Shown in pieces: positions 7,610 to 17,233 of a DNA stretch of 64,000 nucleotides (its first letter is position 1; the number at the start of each line of letters is the position of its first letter). The position numbers and the translations under genes are program-made. The stretch is from Salinarchaeum sp. IM2453 (GTDB lineage: Archaea; Halobacteriota; Halobacteria; Halobacteriales; Salinarchaeaceae), in the NCBI RefSeq assembly GCF_019693215.1, contig NZ_CP081183.1, positions 1,429,226-1,493,225 on the forward strand, in the 5' to 3' direction. The notes beneath the pieces are model-generated. The model worked only from the letters and a program-made list of their open reading frames with translations, made no database searches and was not told where the DNA came from.

Positions 7610-8119
7610 ATGACAACCGAAGAGGAATTTGAGAACAAGATAACTGATCAAACACATCACAATCGAACAGGCAATTCACCAGACCACAAGAACACGACCA
7701 CATGTGAAATGTGTGATCAATCTATCTCGGAGTCAGAAATTGTTCATCTCGAAGTCGGAAATGAGTCTTCACATCCGATGTGTGCATATTGCGCAAGTAC
7801 CTTTTTTGATAAAGCAGATGCATCAGACCTGATGGACTCGTCAGATCAAACAATTCAGCAACCAGTTGAGAAAAATAATTCATCAGCTCCTTCGGCAGTT
7901 GACTGGAAACCAAACGAACCAGCTTCAACCTCTGGGATTACAGGGCAGCTATTACAGATTCACTATCTATCTCTATCGCTCCTCTGGGCAATCCATCAAA
8001 CGAATGTGCGGATTGTTGAGCAAGTTCTTGATGAAGTTGATGTTCAGCAAGTAATGATTATTGGGATGGTGTTAGCAACAACAATTGCTGTGGTGATGTT
8101 CAGCACGGCTCCCCCATGA
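7610..8119 (+). CDS. Hypothetical protein with treble-cys zinc finger and C-terminal membrane helix
   Basis: A 169-aa protein I do not recognise by family. It has a CEMCDQSI...HPMCAYC zinc-binding pattern (about residues 30-65), a polar low-complexity linker, and a C-terminal hydrophobic stretch MIIGMVLATTIAVVMF that should be one membrane helix. The layout suggests a tail-anchored cytoplasmic zinc-finger protein. The ATG at 7610 is chosen; an in-frame TTG at 7586 would add eight residues. It stands alone between the second TnpB element and the convergent cysteine synthase. Confidence 0.7.
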   Translation: MTTEEEFENKITDQTHHNRTGNSPDHKNTTTCEMCDQSISESEIVHLEVGNESSHPMCAYCASTFFDKADASDLMDSSDQTIQQPVEKNNSSAPSAVDWKPNEPASTSGITGQLLQIHYLSLSLLWAIHQTNVRIVEQVLDEVDVQQVMIIGMVLATTIAVVMFSTAPP

Positions 8120-8213
8120 AATTACTTCGATCTACTCCGCTCGAACTCTGTCCTCGATTCGTTGAGAACGGGGGATAGCCTGTAACAATTAAATCGTTTG
8201 AAGAAGTAGACCA

Positions 8214-9122
8214 CTACTGAAATAGATCGGTTGAAAGATATCGCTCCCCTGGATCAGGAAGAATCACAACGGTGAGTTCACTCGGATGCTGACTACTATA
8301 TTCTGCGGCTGCATGTAGTGCCGCTCCCCCAGAAATTCCGATTAGTAAACCCTCCTCACTGCCGATACGACGTGCTGCTGATTTTGCCTCTTCAGCAGAG
8401 ACATCATAGACAGTATCAACGACATCATCATCATACGTGTCCGGTAGGAATCCAGGCCCGAGTCCCTGAATATCATGACCATCAGAACACTGCTCTGTGA
8501 TTGTTGGTGATGCCATCGGCTCGACGGCGACAGAGGTCAGCGATTGTTTTTCTTGGGTACTTTTTATGTACTTACTAACTCCCGTGATTGTTCCCCCTGT
8601 TCCAACCCCAGCAACGATAGCATCAACTTCTCCTTCTGTCGCCTCCCAGATCTCCGGGCCAGTAGTTTGTTCGTGCGCAGCAGGATTGGCATGGTTCTCA
8701 AACTGTCGAGCCATAATGGCATTATCATGGTTTGAAACAATCTCTTCAGCCCGCTGATTGGCACCAGACATCCCATCGTCAGCCGGTGTCAGTTCCAGAT
8801 CAGCCCCAAGTGCCCGAAGCATTGCCCGCCGTTCTTCAGACATAGATTCCGGCATGGTAAGGACACAATCATACCCACGAGCGGCACATACTGAAGCAAG
8901 GCCGATACCGGTGTTCCCACTTGTCGACTCAACGACAAGCCCATCTGAAGTGAGCTCACCAGACTCCTCAGCTGCATTAATCATCTCACGAGCAATTCGA
9001 TCCTTTACTGAGTATGGATTTGCTGCTTCGACCTTGGCATACAGTCGATCACCAAACGAATCGAGATAAAGCAATGGTGTGCCACCAATGAGCTCATCAA
9101 TGGAAGAAACTTTTTGCGTCAT
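8214..9122 (-). CDS. cysK: Cysteine synthase family protein (PLP-dependent), copy 1
   Basis: A 302-aa fold-type II PLP enzyme. NPYSVKDRIA carries the Schiff-base lysine (about residue 39), ESTSGNTGIGLA is the substrate-binding loop (about 65), and GVGTGGTITGVSKYI is the phosphate loop (about 170). It should make cysteine from O-acetylserine or a related activated serine and sulfide; a cystathionine synthase-like activity is possible. The ATG at 9122 is the right start: the frame stays open further upstream, but that DNA belongs to a transposase remnant. That remnant begins only about 50 bases from the start codon and may have replaced part of the promoter. A second copy lies at 31504. Confidence 0.92.
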   Translation of the reverse strand: MTQKVSSIDELIGGTPLLYLDSFGDRLYAKVEAANPYSVKDRIAREMINAAEESGELTSDGLVVESTSGNTGIGLASVCAARGYDCVLTMPESMSEERRAMLRALGADLELTPADDGMSGANQRAEEIVSNHDNAIMARQFENHANPAAHEQTTGPEIWEATEGEVDAIVAGVGTGGTITGVSKYIKSTQEKQSLTSVAVEPMASPTITEQCSDGHDIQGLGPGFLPDTYDDDVVDTVYDVSAEEAKSAARRIGSEEGLLIGISGGAALHAAAEYSSQHPSELTVVILPDPGERYLSTDLFQ

Positions 9123-9173
9123 TTGAATACATGCACAAACGGGAATAACTAAGGCCCATCGATTGAGAAAAAC

Positions 9174-10743
9174 GTGACCGAATACGTCTACGACCGCTTC
9201 AAACGATGTGTCTACCACCGCGTTACGCACGTTCTTGATGCTCACAGTGATGAGTTTCAGGCGTTTCAGTTCGTCACCGACACAGTTGCAGAACGCAAGA
9301 TTCGACGCATCGGCTGGCAGAGACTCCGCCAACGGTTGGTCGATGCGGACTCACCATACATCAACTGACGCGTACTGGAATCCGTTGTCGAGCAACTCAA
9401 CACCCACTACGATCAGCACGGACGCTTCCCCGAGACGTACACGGAACTGGTCAAAACGCCCGAACCCAACGGCACACTGCCGTATGCACCTGATAAAGGC
9501 GATTACCACATCCACGAACTCACGGTCGAAAACGGCGACCTTCGCTTCGTGTTGAACGCGCCAGACTCGCTCTCGCCCGACAGCTATCACGACTGGACGC
9601 GACACGAACTTCGCTTCCCGATCCATTCCCGATGTCACGAGATGCTCGACACGGGCGATCTGCAAGCACCGACACTCCATTTCTCCGAGCATGGCTACAC
9701 GCTTGACGTGCCCGTATCGATACCAGAACAGGAAACGGAGACAGTGTCCGACCGTGTGTTAGCGGTTGACCTCGGTGTCAAAAAACAAGCCACGGCGGTC
9801 GGTCTCGACGGCGGTGACAAGACACACGAGCAGGTGACGCCGCCACAGTTTCTTGACCATCCAGCCAAGGACAAACTATTCCGAGTGAAAGCCGACGCCG
9901 AAGGCATCAACGACCGGCTGGCAGAACTCCGGCGACAGGGAAAATCCCACACGGAACGGTTCGACCACTTGCTCTGTGAGTACCGCCAGACGCGGCGGAA
10001 AGAACGCCGCCTGCGCGAGCAAATCCAACACGATATAGCCAACCAACTCGTCTGGATAGCTGCTGAACACGGTTGTGAAACCATCGTGTTCGAGTCTCTC
10101 GGGCAGATGGAGTCGCCAGCTGCAAGCGGCTCGGTCGCGTGGTCGATCAGTTCGTGGGCACGGGGTGAACTGCTTGCTTACGTCGAGTACAAGGCGGGGT
10201 TGCTCGGGATCGAGTTCACCACAGTGAAGCCGTGGGGAACGTCGCGGTTCTGTCCGGTGTGGTGAGCGTGGAGAGACGGTGAACGCGCCGAACGACCACA
10301 CGAAGTGTCGTCACGGCGGGCATTTCCACTGTCCGACGTGTGGGTATGAATGTGACCGTGACGTGGTTGGAGCGGTGAACGTCGGGCGGAAACACCTCTC
10401 TGACAGCAAGATGGAGGAGGCGAACTCTGCTGCCTACATGGCGGCAGAGAATCACGCCAGTTTTCCATCACCTTCAGAGAGTGCCCGTTCTGCTGGCGTT
10501 CAGTCCGCGACCGACAAACAGGATCAGGCGAGCGGTCGTCAGACCCGCCTCGCTCAGCACCGTCCTCGGTCACTCACTGCGAAATCGGGGGAGGGAGATA
10601 TGGGTGGACTGCAGCAACATCACGGTAGTAACACGGGGCAGCGGTGGCCCAGAGGTAGTGTGACACAATCCGTCCTCGCCAATGCTACTGATTGTGACCG
10701 ACCACTACCGAATCCTACTGAAAATTGGAACGGTAGGCCATGA
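9174..10743 (+). pseudogene. tnpB: Decayed TnpB (IS1341-type), 5'-truncated with nonsense codon and frameshift
   Basis: Aligned with the intact copy at 5708-7444, this sequence lacks about the first 75 residues, starting at TEYVYDRFKRCVYHRVT. It has a TGA at 9366-9368 where the intact copy has Trp (SPYIQW). It then continues in the same frame through NAPDSLSPDSYHDW, VDLGVKKQA and VFESLGQM to 10265. There a 2-base deletion in the first zinc-ribbon pair (CPRCG became CPVW-stop) shifts the frame. The remainder (HFHCPTCGYECDRDVVGAVNVG) reads on to 10743. The right end is retained (CTACCGAATCCTACTG at 10705-10720). It is certainly non-functional as a protein. The GC-richer codons than its neighbours fit a foreign origin. 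Confidence 0.92.
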
Positions 10744-11039
10744 CTAATCAACGCCTGCGGAGCCTGCACTTCCTATGCGGATGGGCAACATCAACTGAGA
10801 ACTTGTAACAAAGTGCATCGCGGAACCAAGAGACCCCTGCCTCAAAAAGACTCTTGTCACCAATGAGTGGACAAGGGCTGAATGTTGAGATTATTGGTCT
10901 ATTTCTCTACAGGGAAAGCAGGCAGAGTACATCAGGGATTGATCCCGGAGTAGTTCACAGAATTGACCTGGACATTTTTGTAGGAAAGCTAGAAAACACT
11001 TAAGTATGTACTCCGGTGAAAATCGGTGTAGAAAAGGCG
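10744..11039. other. Intergenic DNA with a truncated element end
   Basis: Follows the decayed TnpB. CCCCTGCCTCAA at 10834-10845 matches the first 12 bases of the type B hairpin at 33799, but the partner strand is gone. No coding frame is convincing. The TATA-like ACTTAAGTATG near 10998-11008 is suitably placed for a leaderless or short-leader transcript of the next gene. Confidence 0.5.
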
Positions 11040-11237
11040 ATGGTTCGGAAAAAGAAGCTTAGCCCGAGTGGTGCGAAAGGCGAGGATGGTGAGTATAACA
11101 ATGTTCATCTTAACCTCCACCGAGACGAACTTGAAGTTGCTGGCATGGATATTGGGGATGAAGTGTTTGTTCGGGTTCGTGAGGATAAGATCATTATTCA
11201 GAAAGCGGACACAGATGATGTAGAACACGATTTTTGA
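11040..11237 (+). CDS. AbrB/SpoVT-like small DNA-binding protein
   Basis: A 65-aa protein, MVRKKKLSPSGAK..., with HRDELEVAGMDIGDEVFVRVREDKIIIQKA (positions about 25-55). That is a swapped-hairpin AbrB/SpoVT pattern: strand, short helix, GD turn, strand with V and I, and a terminal I-I-I-K strand. Family members are dimeric transcription factors or antitoxins; no toxin gene is adjacent. The ATG at 11040 is preferred over an upstream in-frame start at 11016. It precedes pyrD by 56 bases on the same strand. Similar small proteins are common in haloarchaea with unknown targets. Confidence 0.75.
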   Translation: MVRKKKLSPSGAKGEDGEYNNVHLNLHRDELEVAGMDIGDEVFVRVREDKIIIQKADTDDVEHDF

Positions 11238-11293
11238 TTTGATCAAACCGGTTCCGGGGGGCTTTTACATGACGGAGTCATCAGCATGGGTAG

Positions 11294-12352
11294 ATGGGAG
11301 TATACGACATACTCAAGCCTATATTATTCCGCCTACCCCCAGAAACCGCTCACGAAACAGCACTTACTGGCCTCAAAACGATACAGGACACCCCGATCGA
11401 ATCTGTGCTGCGGTCTCGGTTTTGCGTTGATGACTCCCGCCTTACTGTTTCTACACTTGATCAAACGTTTCCGAATCCTGTCGGGTTAGCTGCTGGGTTC
11501 GATAAAAATGCGACGGCTCCAGGCTCGCTTTCGGCTCTTGGATTTGGACATATCGAACTCGGTGCCGTTACAGCAGAATCTCAGCCTGGTAACCCCAAAC
11601 CTCGACTCTTCCGCCTCCCAGAAGACGAAGCCCTGATCAACCGGATGGGATTTAATAATGCCGGTGCTGATGAAATCGGTGATCGACTTGATACGCTTTC
11701 ACTCCCCGATATTCCATTAGGTGTAAACTTAGGTAAATCAAAGACGACCCCTCTTTCCGAGGCCCCGGACGATTATGCGTATTCATTCAATCGTGTGGCT
11801 GATGCCGGTGACTTTTTTGTTGTCAATGTTTCAAGTCCAAATACACCTGGACTTCGTTCTCTTCAAGATCGCGGACCGCTTGTTGACATTCTCTCTCGAT
11901 TACAGGATGAGGGGGCTGATCCGCTGCTCGTAAAACTCTCACCTGATCTGACTAAAGAAGCAACTGATGACGCACTTGATGTTGTAAACGAGCTGGGCCT
12001 TGACGGGGTTGTTGCCGTAAATACAACTACTGAACGCCCTAATCGACTACAGCACCCTAACCAAGTCGAATCCGGTGGATTGTCTGGCGCACCACTCAAT
12101 ACACGAGCGACAGAACGTATTCAGTATGTTGCAGAACGCGTAGATGTTCCAGTTATCGGGGTGGGTGGAATTGCATCCGCTGAAGATGCATATCAAAAAC
12201 TCCGTGCTGGTGCTGATATAGTGCAATTATACACCGGGTTTGTCTATGAGGGCCCAACTGTTGCCAGACAGATCAACCGCGGATTACTTGAATATCTTGA
12301 TCGGGATGGATATGATTCTGTAGAAGATGTTATCGGTGTAGACTTAGAGTAA
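11294..12352 (+). CDS. pyrD: Dihydroorotate dehydrogenase (quinone), class 2
   Basis: A 352-aa FMN enzyme that oxidises dihydroorotate to orotate in pyrimidine synthesis, passing electrons to quinone. The class 2 signature is present: an N-terminal helical membrane-association segment (DILKPILFRLPPETAHETAL), NPVGLAAGFDKNA (about residue 62), INRMGFNN (about 115), VNVSSPNTPGLRSLQ with the catalytic serine region (about 178), and phosphate-binding VIGVGGIASAEDAYQKLRAGA near the end. Length is typical. It stands alone; the only same-strand neighbour is the AbrB-like gene. Confidence 0.95.
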   Translation: MGVYDILKPILFRLPPETAHETALTGLKTIQDTPIESVLRSRFCVDDSRLTVSTLDQTFPNPVGLAAGFDKNATAPGSLSALGFGHIELGAVTAESQPGNPKPRLFRLPEDEALINRMGFNNAGADEIGDRLDTLSLPDIPLGVNLGKSKTTPLSEAPDDYAYSFNRVADAGDFFVVNVSSPNTPGLRSLQDRGPLVDILSRLQDEGADPLLVKLSPDLTKEATDDALDVVNELGLDGVVAVNTTTERPNRLQHPNQVESGGLSGAPLNTRATERIQYVAERVDVPVIGVGGIASAEDAYQKLRAGADIVQLYTGFVYEGPTVARQINRGLLEYLDRDGYDSVEDVIGVDLE

Positions 12353-12501
12353 GTTGTCTTTCTACAGAGAACGCAAGCCAAGCATTTGTGAACTGATCTT
12401 TGACGCAGTTCGCAGCAAATCGAGACGGATACCGCAGAGCTTGCCTTCGAAGCTGCTGGCTTGATCTGCTCTAGTTATTGGACAACGAGAAGCATCAACT
12501 G

Positions 12502-14328
12502 CTATTTGAGTGCCTCCAACTCAAATTCAAACGCTGCAACGGGAACCTCTAAGTTATGTTCTGTTAGCACAGATGGATGGATCTCTCCGATTACGCCGAC
12601 GGTGTTTCCATCCAATACGATATCTGCCACCCGTCCTTCGATAAACGTCGGGTGCGCTGTCGCTGGGGTTCTAAGCTCAAGATCATACAAGTTGGCAAGT
12701 GCCTGTAACCGCCCTCGGGCCTTTTCGTACGTTGCTTCATTACTTGCTAATACCCCGCCTACTCTCTTTTGCTCCGAAACACCTGTATTTTCTCTTGGAT
12801 CGACACCTGCTGTAAAGCCTATCTCTGCGAGGTTTTGTGGATACTCTCGGTGTGTATTCCGTTCCAATACCATCAGTAGTGATGGCAGCACCCATGTTCG
12901 AAGGGTTGTATATTCTTCACTGTATGGCTCTTTGATTGTTGGCGGAACATCGATTCCGATCATATCAGCTGTGATACCCTCTACATTTTGGTCTTCGTTC
13001 TCTCGGTATTCTTCGATTGCTATCTCTCCTTCGGCAATCGAAACCGAATCTGGGATAGGGAGGCTCATGCGTCTAAAATTTTCTTCCTCATTTATCATAT
13101 GGAAGTTTAGCATGTCTTCAAACCCTAACCCGACAAGCGACCGACGGACTGCTTCTTCATGTCGTGATCGCTCATGTCGCTCTCCAACGGTTGAGACATC
13201 CGGATATTTTGGATCTAATTTGTTGAATCCGTATGCCCGTCCAACGTCATCAATCAAATCAACTGGATGTAGTACATCAGTTCTATACGATGGAATCTCT
13301 ACCGTGTATTCAACAGTCTCATCCGTCTCTTCGCGCACTGCAGATAGTCCCGATCTCTCGAATAGATCAATAACCTCCTCTGGATCAAAATCGACACCGA
13401 CAATCGTTTCAATTCGGTCATGTGTTACTGTTTTTTCTCGTGTAGAAAGATCAGGCCTAGCTAATTCGGATCCAGCATATTCGCCAGTTGTCTCTGAGTC
13501 GTACTCAACGTTTACTTCTTCAATTGTTGCTCCTCGAGCAGCAAGAGCGTAGCAAACGATTGAAAGCATTCGATCTATCGTCCACTGATCTGTTCCCGTC
13601 ATCTCAATGAATAAATCCCGAGATTTCGTCGTCACCTCCGTCCGTCGACCATTAATGACTGGTGGGAACGAAAATAGTCCAATATCGTCATAAATCGCTG
13701 GCATCCGATCATAGTTCTCTACGATGGAACCATATTCTTGACCAGTCGGATGCTCTCTGATGACCGTTTCTGGAGTCATTTCAGCGCTTGATTCCAACGG
13801 GACAAATTTGTCTTCATCTGGCGCAATACCGGTATACTTAATTCGTTTTGCTGGTTCCTCGCTTGTTGCTTCTGTGAGGCTTTCGCCTTTCAACATCGTC
13901 AGGTCGTGAATACCAATTGCACCTTTCTTTCGTTGCCGGCCCATCGTTGCATGAAGCTTCTCTTGCAACTGAATGAGTGAGGTCAGTGTATTTTCATCTA
14001 AATCAACATTTCTGGCAATTGCGCCTGTGACGTATGGACGTTGCTCAGGTACATTTTCGTCTACTTCAATTGTCCAGTCTGGTTCGTTTGTATTTGGGAC
14101 ATCTACACCTCGATCCATCCCATATTGATACCGCAGTGAACGTGCGATTCCTTCTACAGACAATCGATCAAGTCTGTCTGGCGCAAACTCAAGCTCAAGG
14201 GCTCCTTCCTCTGTTCGTCCTTCAAGCTCTAGTCCCAGTGCAAATAGATCATCAATTAGATCTTGGTCTGACTTATCAACACCCGTAAGATTTCGAAGTT
14301 CGTCCGGATCAACCTCAACTACAGGCAT
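12502..14328 (-). CDS. pheT: Phenylalanine-tRNA ligase beta subunit
   Basis: A 608-aa archaeal-type PheT, shorter than bacterial forms and lacking the N-terminal tRNA-binding EMAP domain. It begins MPVVEVDPDELRNLTG and contains the B3/B4 editing region (IGIHDLTMLKG, about residue 138; PPVINGRRTEVTTKSRDLFIE, about 225) and B5 (about 280-360). The C-terminal catalytic-like core ends in a GVIGEIHPSVL segment. Its ATG overlaps the pheS stop by one base (TAATG), so the subunits are cotranslated. The long open frame on the opposite strand is a shadow. Confidence 0.95.
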   Translation of the reverse strand: MPVVEVDPDELRNLTGVDKSDQDLIDDLFALGLELEGRTEEGALELEFAPDRLDRLSVEGIARSLRYQYGMDRGVDVPNTNEPDWTIEVDENVPEQRPYVTGAIARNVDLDENTLTSLIQLQEKLHATMGRQRKKGAIGIHDLTMLKGESLTEATSEEPAKRIKYTGIAPDEDKFVPLESSAEMTPETVIREHPTGQEYGSIVENYDRMPAIYDDIGLFSFPPVINGRRTEVTTKSRDLFIEMTGTDQWTIDRMLSIVCYALAARGATIEEVNVEYDSETTGEYAGSELARPDLSTREKTVTHDRIETIVGVDFDPEEVIDLFERSGLSAVREETDETVEYTVEIPSYRTDVLHPVDLIDDVGRAYGFNKLDPKYPDVSTVGERHERSRHEEAVRRSLVGLGFEDMLNFHMINEEENFRRMSLPIPDSVSIAEGEIAIEEYRENEDQNVEGITADMIGIDVPPTIKEPYSEEYTTLRTWVLPSLLMVLERNTHREYPQNLAEIGFTAGVDPRENTGVSEQKRVGGVLASNEATYEKARGRLQALANLYDLELRTPATAHPTFIEGRVADIVLDGNTVGVIGEIHPSVLTEHNLEVPVAAFEFELEALK

Positions 14329-15830
14329 TAGTAAATCACCTCCGCATTTCGCAGGAACTCAATGTCTGTGAGTGTTCCGTGCAAATCGCGAATATCTTCT
14401 GCTCCTGTCAATAACATTGCCAACCGTTCTAACGCAAGACCCCATGCCATTACGTCTTCTTCAACACCAAGTGGTTCTAACATTTCTGGTCGGAAAATAC
14501 CTGAGTTACCAATCTCGATCATTTCTCCTGTTTCCGGGTGCTCTCCGAACAACTCAAAGCTCGGCTCCGTGTATGGATTATAATGTGGTTTAAACTGGAT
14601 GTCATGAATCCCGAACTGTGCATAAAATTCTTCGAATGTACCCATTAGATCTCTCGCAGATAAATCCTCAGCAAGAACCCATCCTTCAATCTGGAAGAAC
14701 TCAAGTAGATGCGTTGCATCAAGCGTATCATTTCGATAAGCCTTTTCAACACTGAAGAAACGCGCTGGTGGCTCAATCTTGCCAATTTGCTCTCCAGCCA
14801 GATGCCGAGCAGAGAGAGACGTCGTATGCCCTCGAAGTGCGAGAGCACTTGCAAATTCCTTACTCCACGGAGAATGATATCCTTCTCCATCTTCTCCGAC
14901 GCCGTTTCTGTGTGCACTTTCTACCCGGCCAACAAGATCATCTGGTAGCGAATTAATTTGTCGTGGTTTTTCCATTGCAAATCGGTCCCAGTGTGTCCTT
15001 GCTGGATGATCCTGCGGCATAAAGAGACAATCGTTAATCCAGAAGTCGGCATCAACATGTGGACCGTCCATCTCTTTGAATCCCATCCCAACTAAGACTT
15101 CCTTAACTCGGTCTGCAATCGCACGAAGAATGTGCTTTCTCCCCAGTGGTGCTTGGTCAGCAGCTGCCTCAACATTATATTCTGCAAACTCGACATCTTT
15201 CCATCTGTCACTAGCAAGCAACTCAGGTGTGATTTGTCCAACTGACTCTGCTGCTTCGATACCTTCCATCAACACGGTTACCCCTTCATCTGTGAGTGTT
15301 ACCGCCCGGACTGTTTGTTCTATTCGAGTTATAAGCCCTCGTGAGTCTAATCGATCAACTACCTCTGACTGTAGACTATCCTCTCCTACATCAATCTTCT
15401 CTAAAGCCTCCACTTCAACATCTGCCTCTGGATCTGCTTCCGGGTTTGGCGTTACTTCCCCTCCGTCAACTGTTCCATACTCTTTTCGAGCAAAATTAGC
15501 AAGTGCGATTTCCACCTGCTGGTTGGATAATCCTGCTGCACTAATTGCATCCCCGATATTGATTCTCTCGCTGTCTGCTTTTCTTGCAGCCTCATACAGC
15601 CGAACTTCAGGCAGCCCTTCCTTGAGATAGGTTTCTCCTTCATCTGTAAGTTCAATTTCTTCTTCAGTTTTACTCGCAATATTGACGTACCCCTCCTCTT
15701 CTAGCGCAAAAGCAGCCCCAGCAACTGTTTCTTGCTTCTGTTCTGTTTTTGCTGCAATCTGTTCAATTGTCTGTTCTTCTGTCGCACTTGCTGTTTCAAG
15801 CACCGAAACTTGTGGTTTTGGTAACTTCAT
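14328..15830 (-). CDS. pheS: Phenylalanine-tRNA ligase alpha subunit
   Basis: A 500-aa catalytic subunit. The first 200 residues hold winged-helix-like repeats (for example TEEQTIEQIAAKTEQ, about 16-30), typical of archaeal/eukaryal PheS. The class II core has motif 2-like PPARFFSVEKAYRNDTLDATHLLEFFQIEGW (about residues 355-385), FKPHYNPYTEPSFE (about 418) and motif 3 GVEEDVMAWGLALERLAML (about 460). It charges tRNA-Phe together with PheT. It is the first gene of the pheST pair; the upstream 384 bases contain transposon debris. Confidence 0.96.
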   Translation of the reverse strand: MKLPKPQVSVLETASATEEQTIEQIAAKTEQKQETVAGAAFALEEEGYVNIASKTEEEIELTDEGETYLKEGLPEVRLYEAARKADSERINIGDAISAAGLSNQQVEIALANFARKEYGTVDGGEVTPNPEADPEADVEVEALEKIDVGEDSLQSEVVDRLDSRGLITRIEQTVRAVTLTDEGVTVLMEGIEAAESVGQITPELLASDRWKDVEFAEYNVEAAADQAPLGRKHILRAIADRVKEVLVGMGFKEMDGPHVDADFWINDCLFMPQDHPARTHWDRFAMEKPRQINSLPDDLVGRVESAHRNGVGEDGEGYHSPWSKEFASALALRGHTTSLSARHLAGEQIGKIEPPARFFSVEKAYRNDTLDATHLLEFFQIEGWVLAEDLSARDLMGTFEEFYAQFGIHDIQFKPHYNPYTEPSFELFGEHPETGEMIEIGNSGIFRPEMLEPLGVEEDVMAWGLALERLAMLLTGAEDIRDLHGTLTDIEFLRNAEVIY

Positions 15831-16214
15831 ATTTTGATCCTATTATTTCAGTTGAATGGTTGATTCCCTGACAGAATCCAACGCTAGCCGTCCCCGACTC
15901 AAATGACCGTTTCATCATCAAACAAGAGACAAAAAACCGAACCCTAAGAATGAACCTGATTGATTTGTTGTGCGTCGGGAATAGGGCTCGGTTGCCATAC
16001 TCGAATTCTCGAAACGACGGTTCAAAAACGTTACGCGTTCGTTAGCTGATTGTAGGAGCTAAGGCCCCCTTTCTCACCGAGCCGTCAACGACGGCGAGTA
16101 GACAGAGGTAGTTGACTACTTCTATAGTCCATGAATCTCTCTATAAAATGCCTTCTAAATCATCACAGAAGTTGGATTCCCACGACTAAAGGGGGTCTAT
16201 CCCTTTCTACCTGC
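15831..16214. other. Intergenic region between divergent pheS and thyA, with IS debris
   Basis: No gene is supported. The part nearest thyA holds a solitary type B hairpin (16065-16108) and a stretch at about 16170-16190 (TTCCCACGACTAAAG) that resembles common haloarchaeal IS200/IS605 termini. An open frame extends upstream of thyA to 16131, but its residues do not look like thymidylate synthase. Promoters for both pheS and thyA must lie here. Confidence 0.5.
16065..16108 (+). repeat. Type B hairpin motif, solitary copy
   Basis: Same layout as the copy at 33799: an outer stem beginning CCCCCTTTCTCA and ending GAGTAGACAGAGG, and an inner hairpin CCGTC-AAC-GACGG that pairs perfectly although its bases differ from the inner stem at 33799 (CCGCC-GAA-GGCGG). 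The changed but still paired inner stem suggests selection on structure. No transposase is present. Confidence 0.65.
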
Positions 16215-17231
16215 ATGGAGCAATATCTTACTCTCGTCAAGGATGTTCTTGCTGAGGGATCATATAAACCAAACCGGACGGGTGTTGATACGATATCCTC
16301 ATTCAGCCAGCACTACTCTATTGATGTTTCTGATGGGTATCCACTACTGACCACAAAGCGAATGGATAACTTCCGCTGGGACTCCATGATCCATGAACTT
16401 TTGTGGTATCTTTCTGGTGAAGAGCATATCCGAAATCTTCGCGAGAAAACTGGAATATGGGATGCGTGGGCAAATGAAGAAGGACACTTAGATACAGCAT
16501 ATGGGCGCTTCTGGAGACGATATCCTGTTCCCGAAAACGAGGGTCGCCTCTCAGGCGAACATTGGCCTGAAGATAAAGATCGATGGATCACTGTAGAAGA
16601 AAACAATCGGAGAGTGTTTGATCAACTTCAGTACGTAATCGACACATTACAGGAGCAACCACATTCCCGGCGGCTCGTTGTTTCAGCTTGGCATCCTGCC
16701 AATGCTGCTGACTCGACACTCCCTCCGTGTCATTATACCTTTGTTTTTAACGTCCAGGGTGATTCTCTCAACCTACACTTAACTCAGCGATCCGGTGATA
16801 TTGCGTTGGGTATACCGTTCAATATCGCTTCATATTCATTACTACTGATTGCGATTGCACAGCAAACCGGGTTTGAGGTTGGACGATTTGCACACACGAT
16901 TGTTGATGCACACATCTACTGCGGGACTGGCGACCGTGGCCAATGGTATGACGATAATCTCAGTCGTCTTCAGTCAAAGCTCGATTCAGTAGATTCAAAC
17001 AACGGCTATCGTGATCTCAAAAACTGGATTGAAGAAAATGCACCCTCAGAACCCGAGGATAAGCAAAACTACGATCACGTGCCAGGATTACTAGAACAGG
17101 TTTCCAGAGAGCCATATAGCCGTCCTCAGATTGAAGTCGCAGATCGCCCAATTGACGATCTAACGTATGATGATATTGAGCTTTCTGACTACGAGTGTCA
17201 TCCAGGAATTAAATTTGCTGTCGCTGAATAA
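16215..17231 (+). CDS. thyA: Thymidylate synthase
   Basis: A 338-aa ThyA, converting dUMP to dTMP with methylene-tetrahydrofolate. Visible: GTLTS-type start region (NRTGVDTISSFSQ), the RW-containing FRWDSMIHELLWYL (about residue 55), the catalytic cysteine in LPPCHYTFVF (about 175), and QRSGDIALGIPFNIASYSLL (about 195), HIYCGTGDRGQ. It is longer than bacterial ThyA because of inserts around residues 95-130 and 240-280. The ATG at 16215 fits the family start MEQYL. It is followed by folA after two bases, so dTMP formation and dihydrofolate recycling are in one operon. Many haloarchaea use ThyX instead. Confidence 0.95.
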   Translation: MEQYLTLVKDVLAEGSYKPNRTGVDTISSFSQHYSIDVSDGYPLLTTKRMDNFRWDSMIHELLWYLSGEEHIRNLREKTGIWDAWANEEGHLDTAYGRFWRRYPVPENEGRLSGEHWPEDKDRWITVEENNRRVFDQLQYVIDTLQEQPHSRRLVVSAWHPANAADSTLPPCHYTFVFNVQGDSLNLHLTQRSGDIALGIPFNIASYSLLLIAIAQQTGFEVGRFAHTIVDAHIYCGTGDRGQWYDDNLSRLQSKLDSVDSNNGYRDLKNWIEENAPSEPEDKQNYDHVPGLLEQVSREPYSRPQIEVADRPIDDLTYDDIELSDYECHPGIKFAVAE

Positions 17232-17233
17232 CA

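Noticed and set aside
9123-9332. An N-terminal extension of cysteine synthase copy 1 by about 70 residues
   Set aside because: The extension is the reverse strand of the TnpB pseudogene; the family start MTQKVSSIDELIGGTPL is at 9122.
12461-13552. A 363-codon open frame on the plus strand
   Set aside because: It lies opposite pheT, is Ser/Thr-rich without domain character, and pheT is a certain gene. It is a codon-bias shadow.
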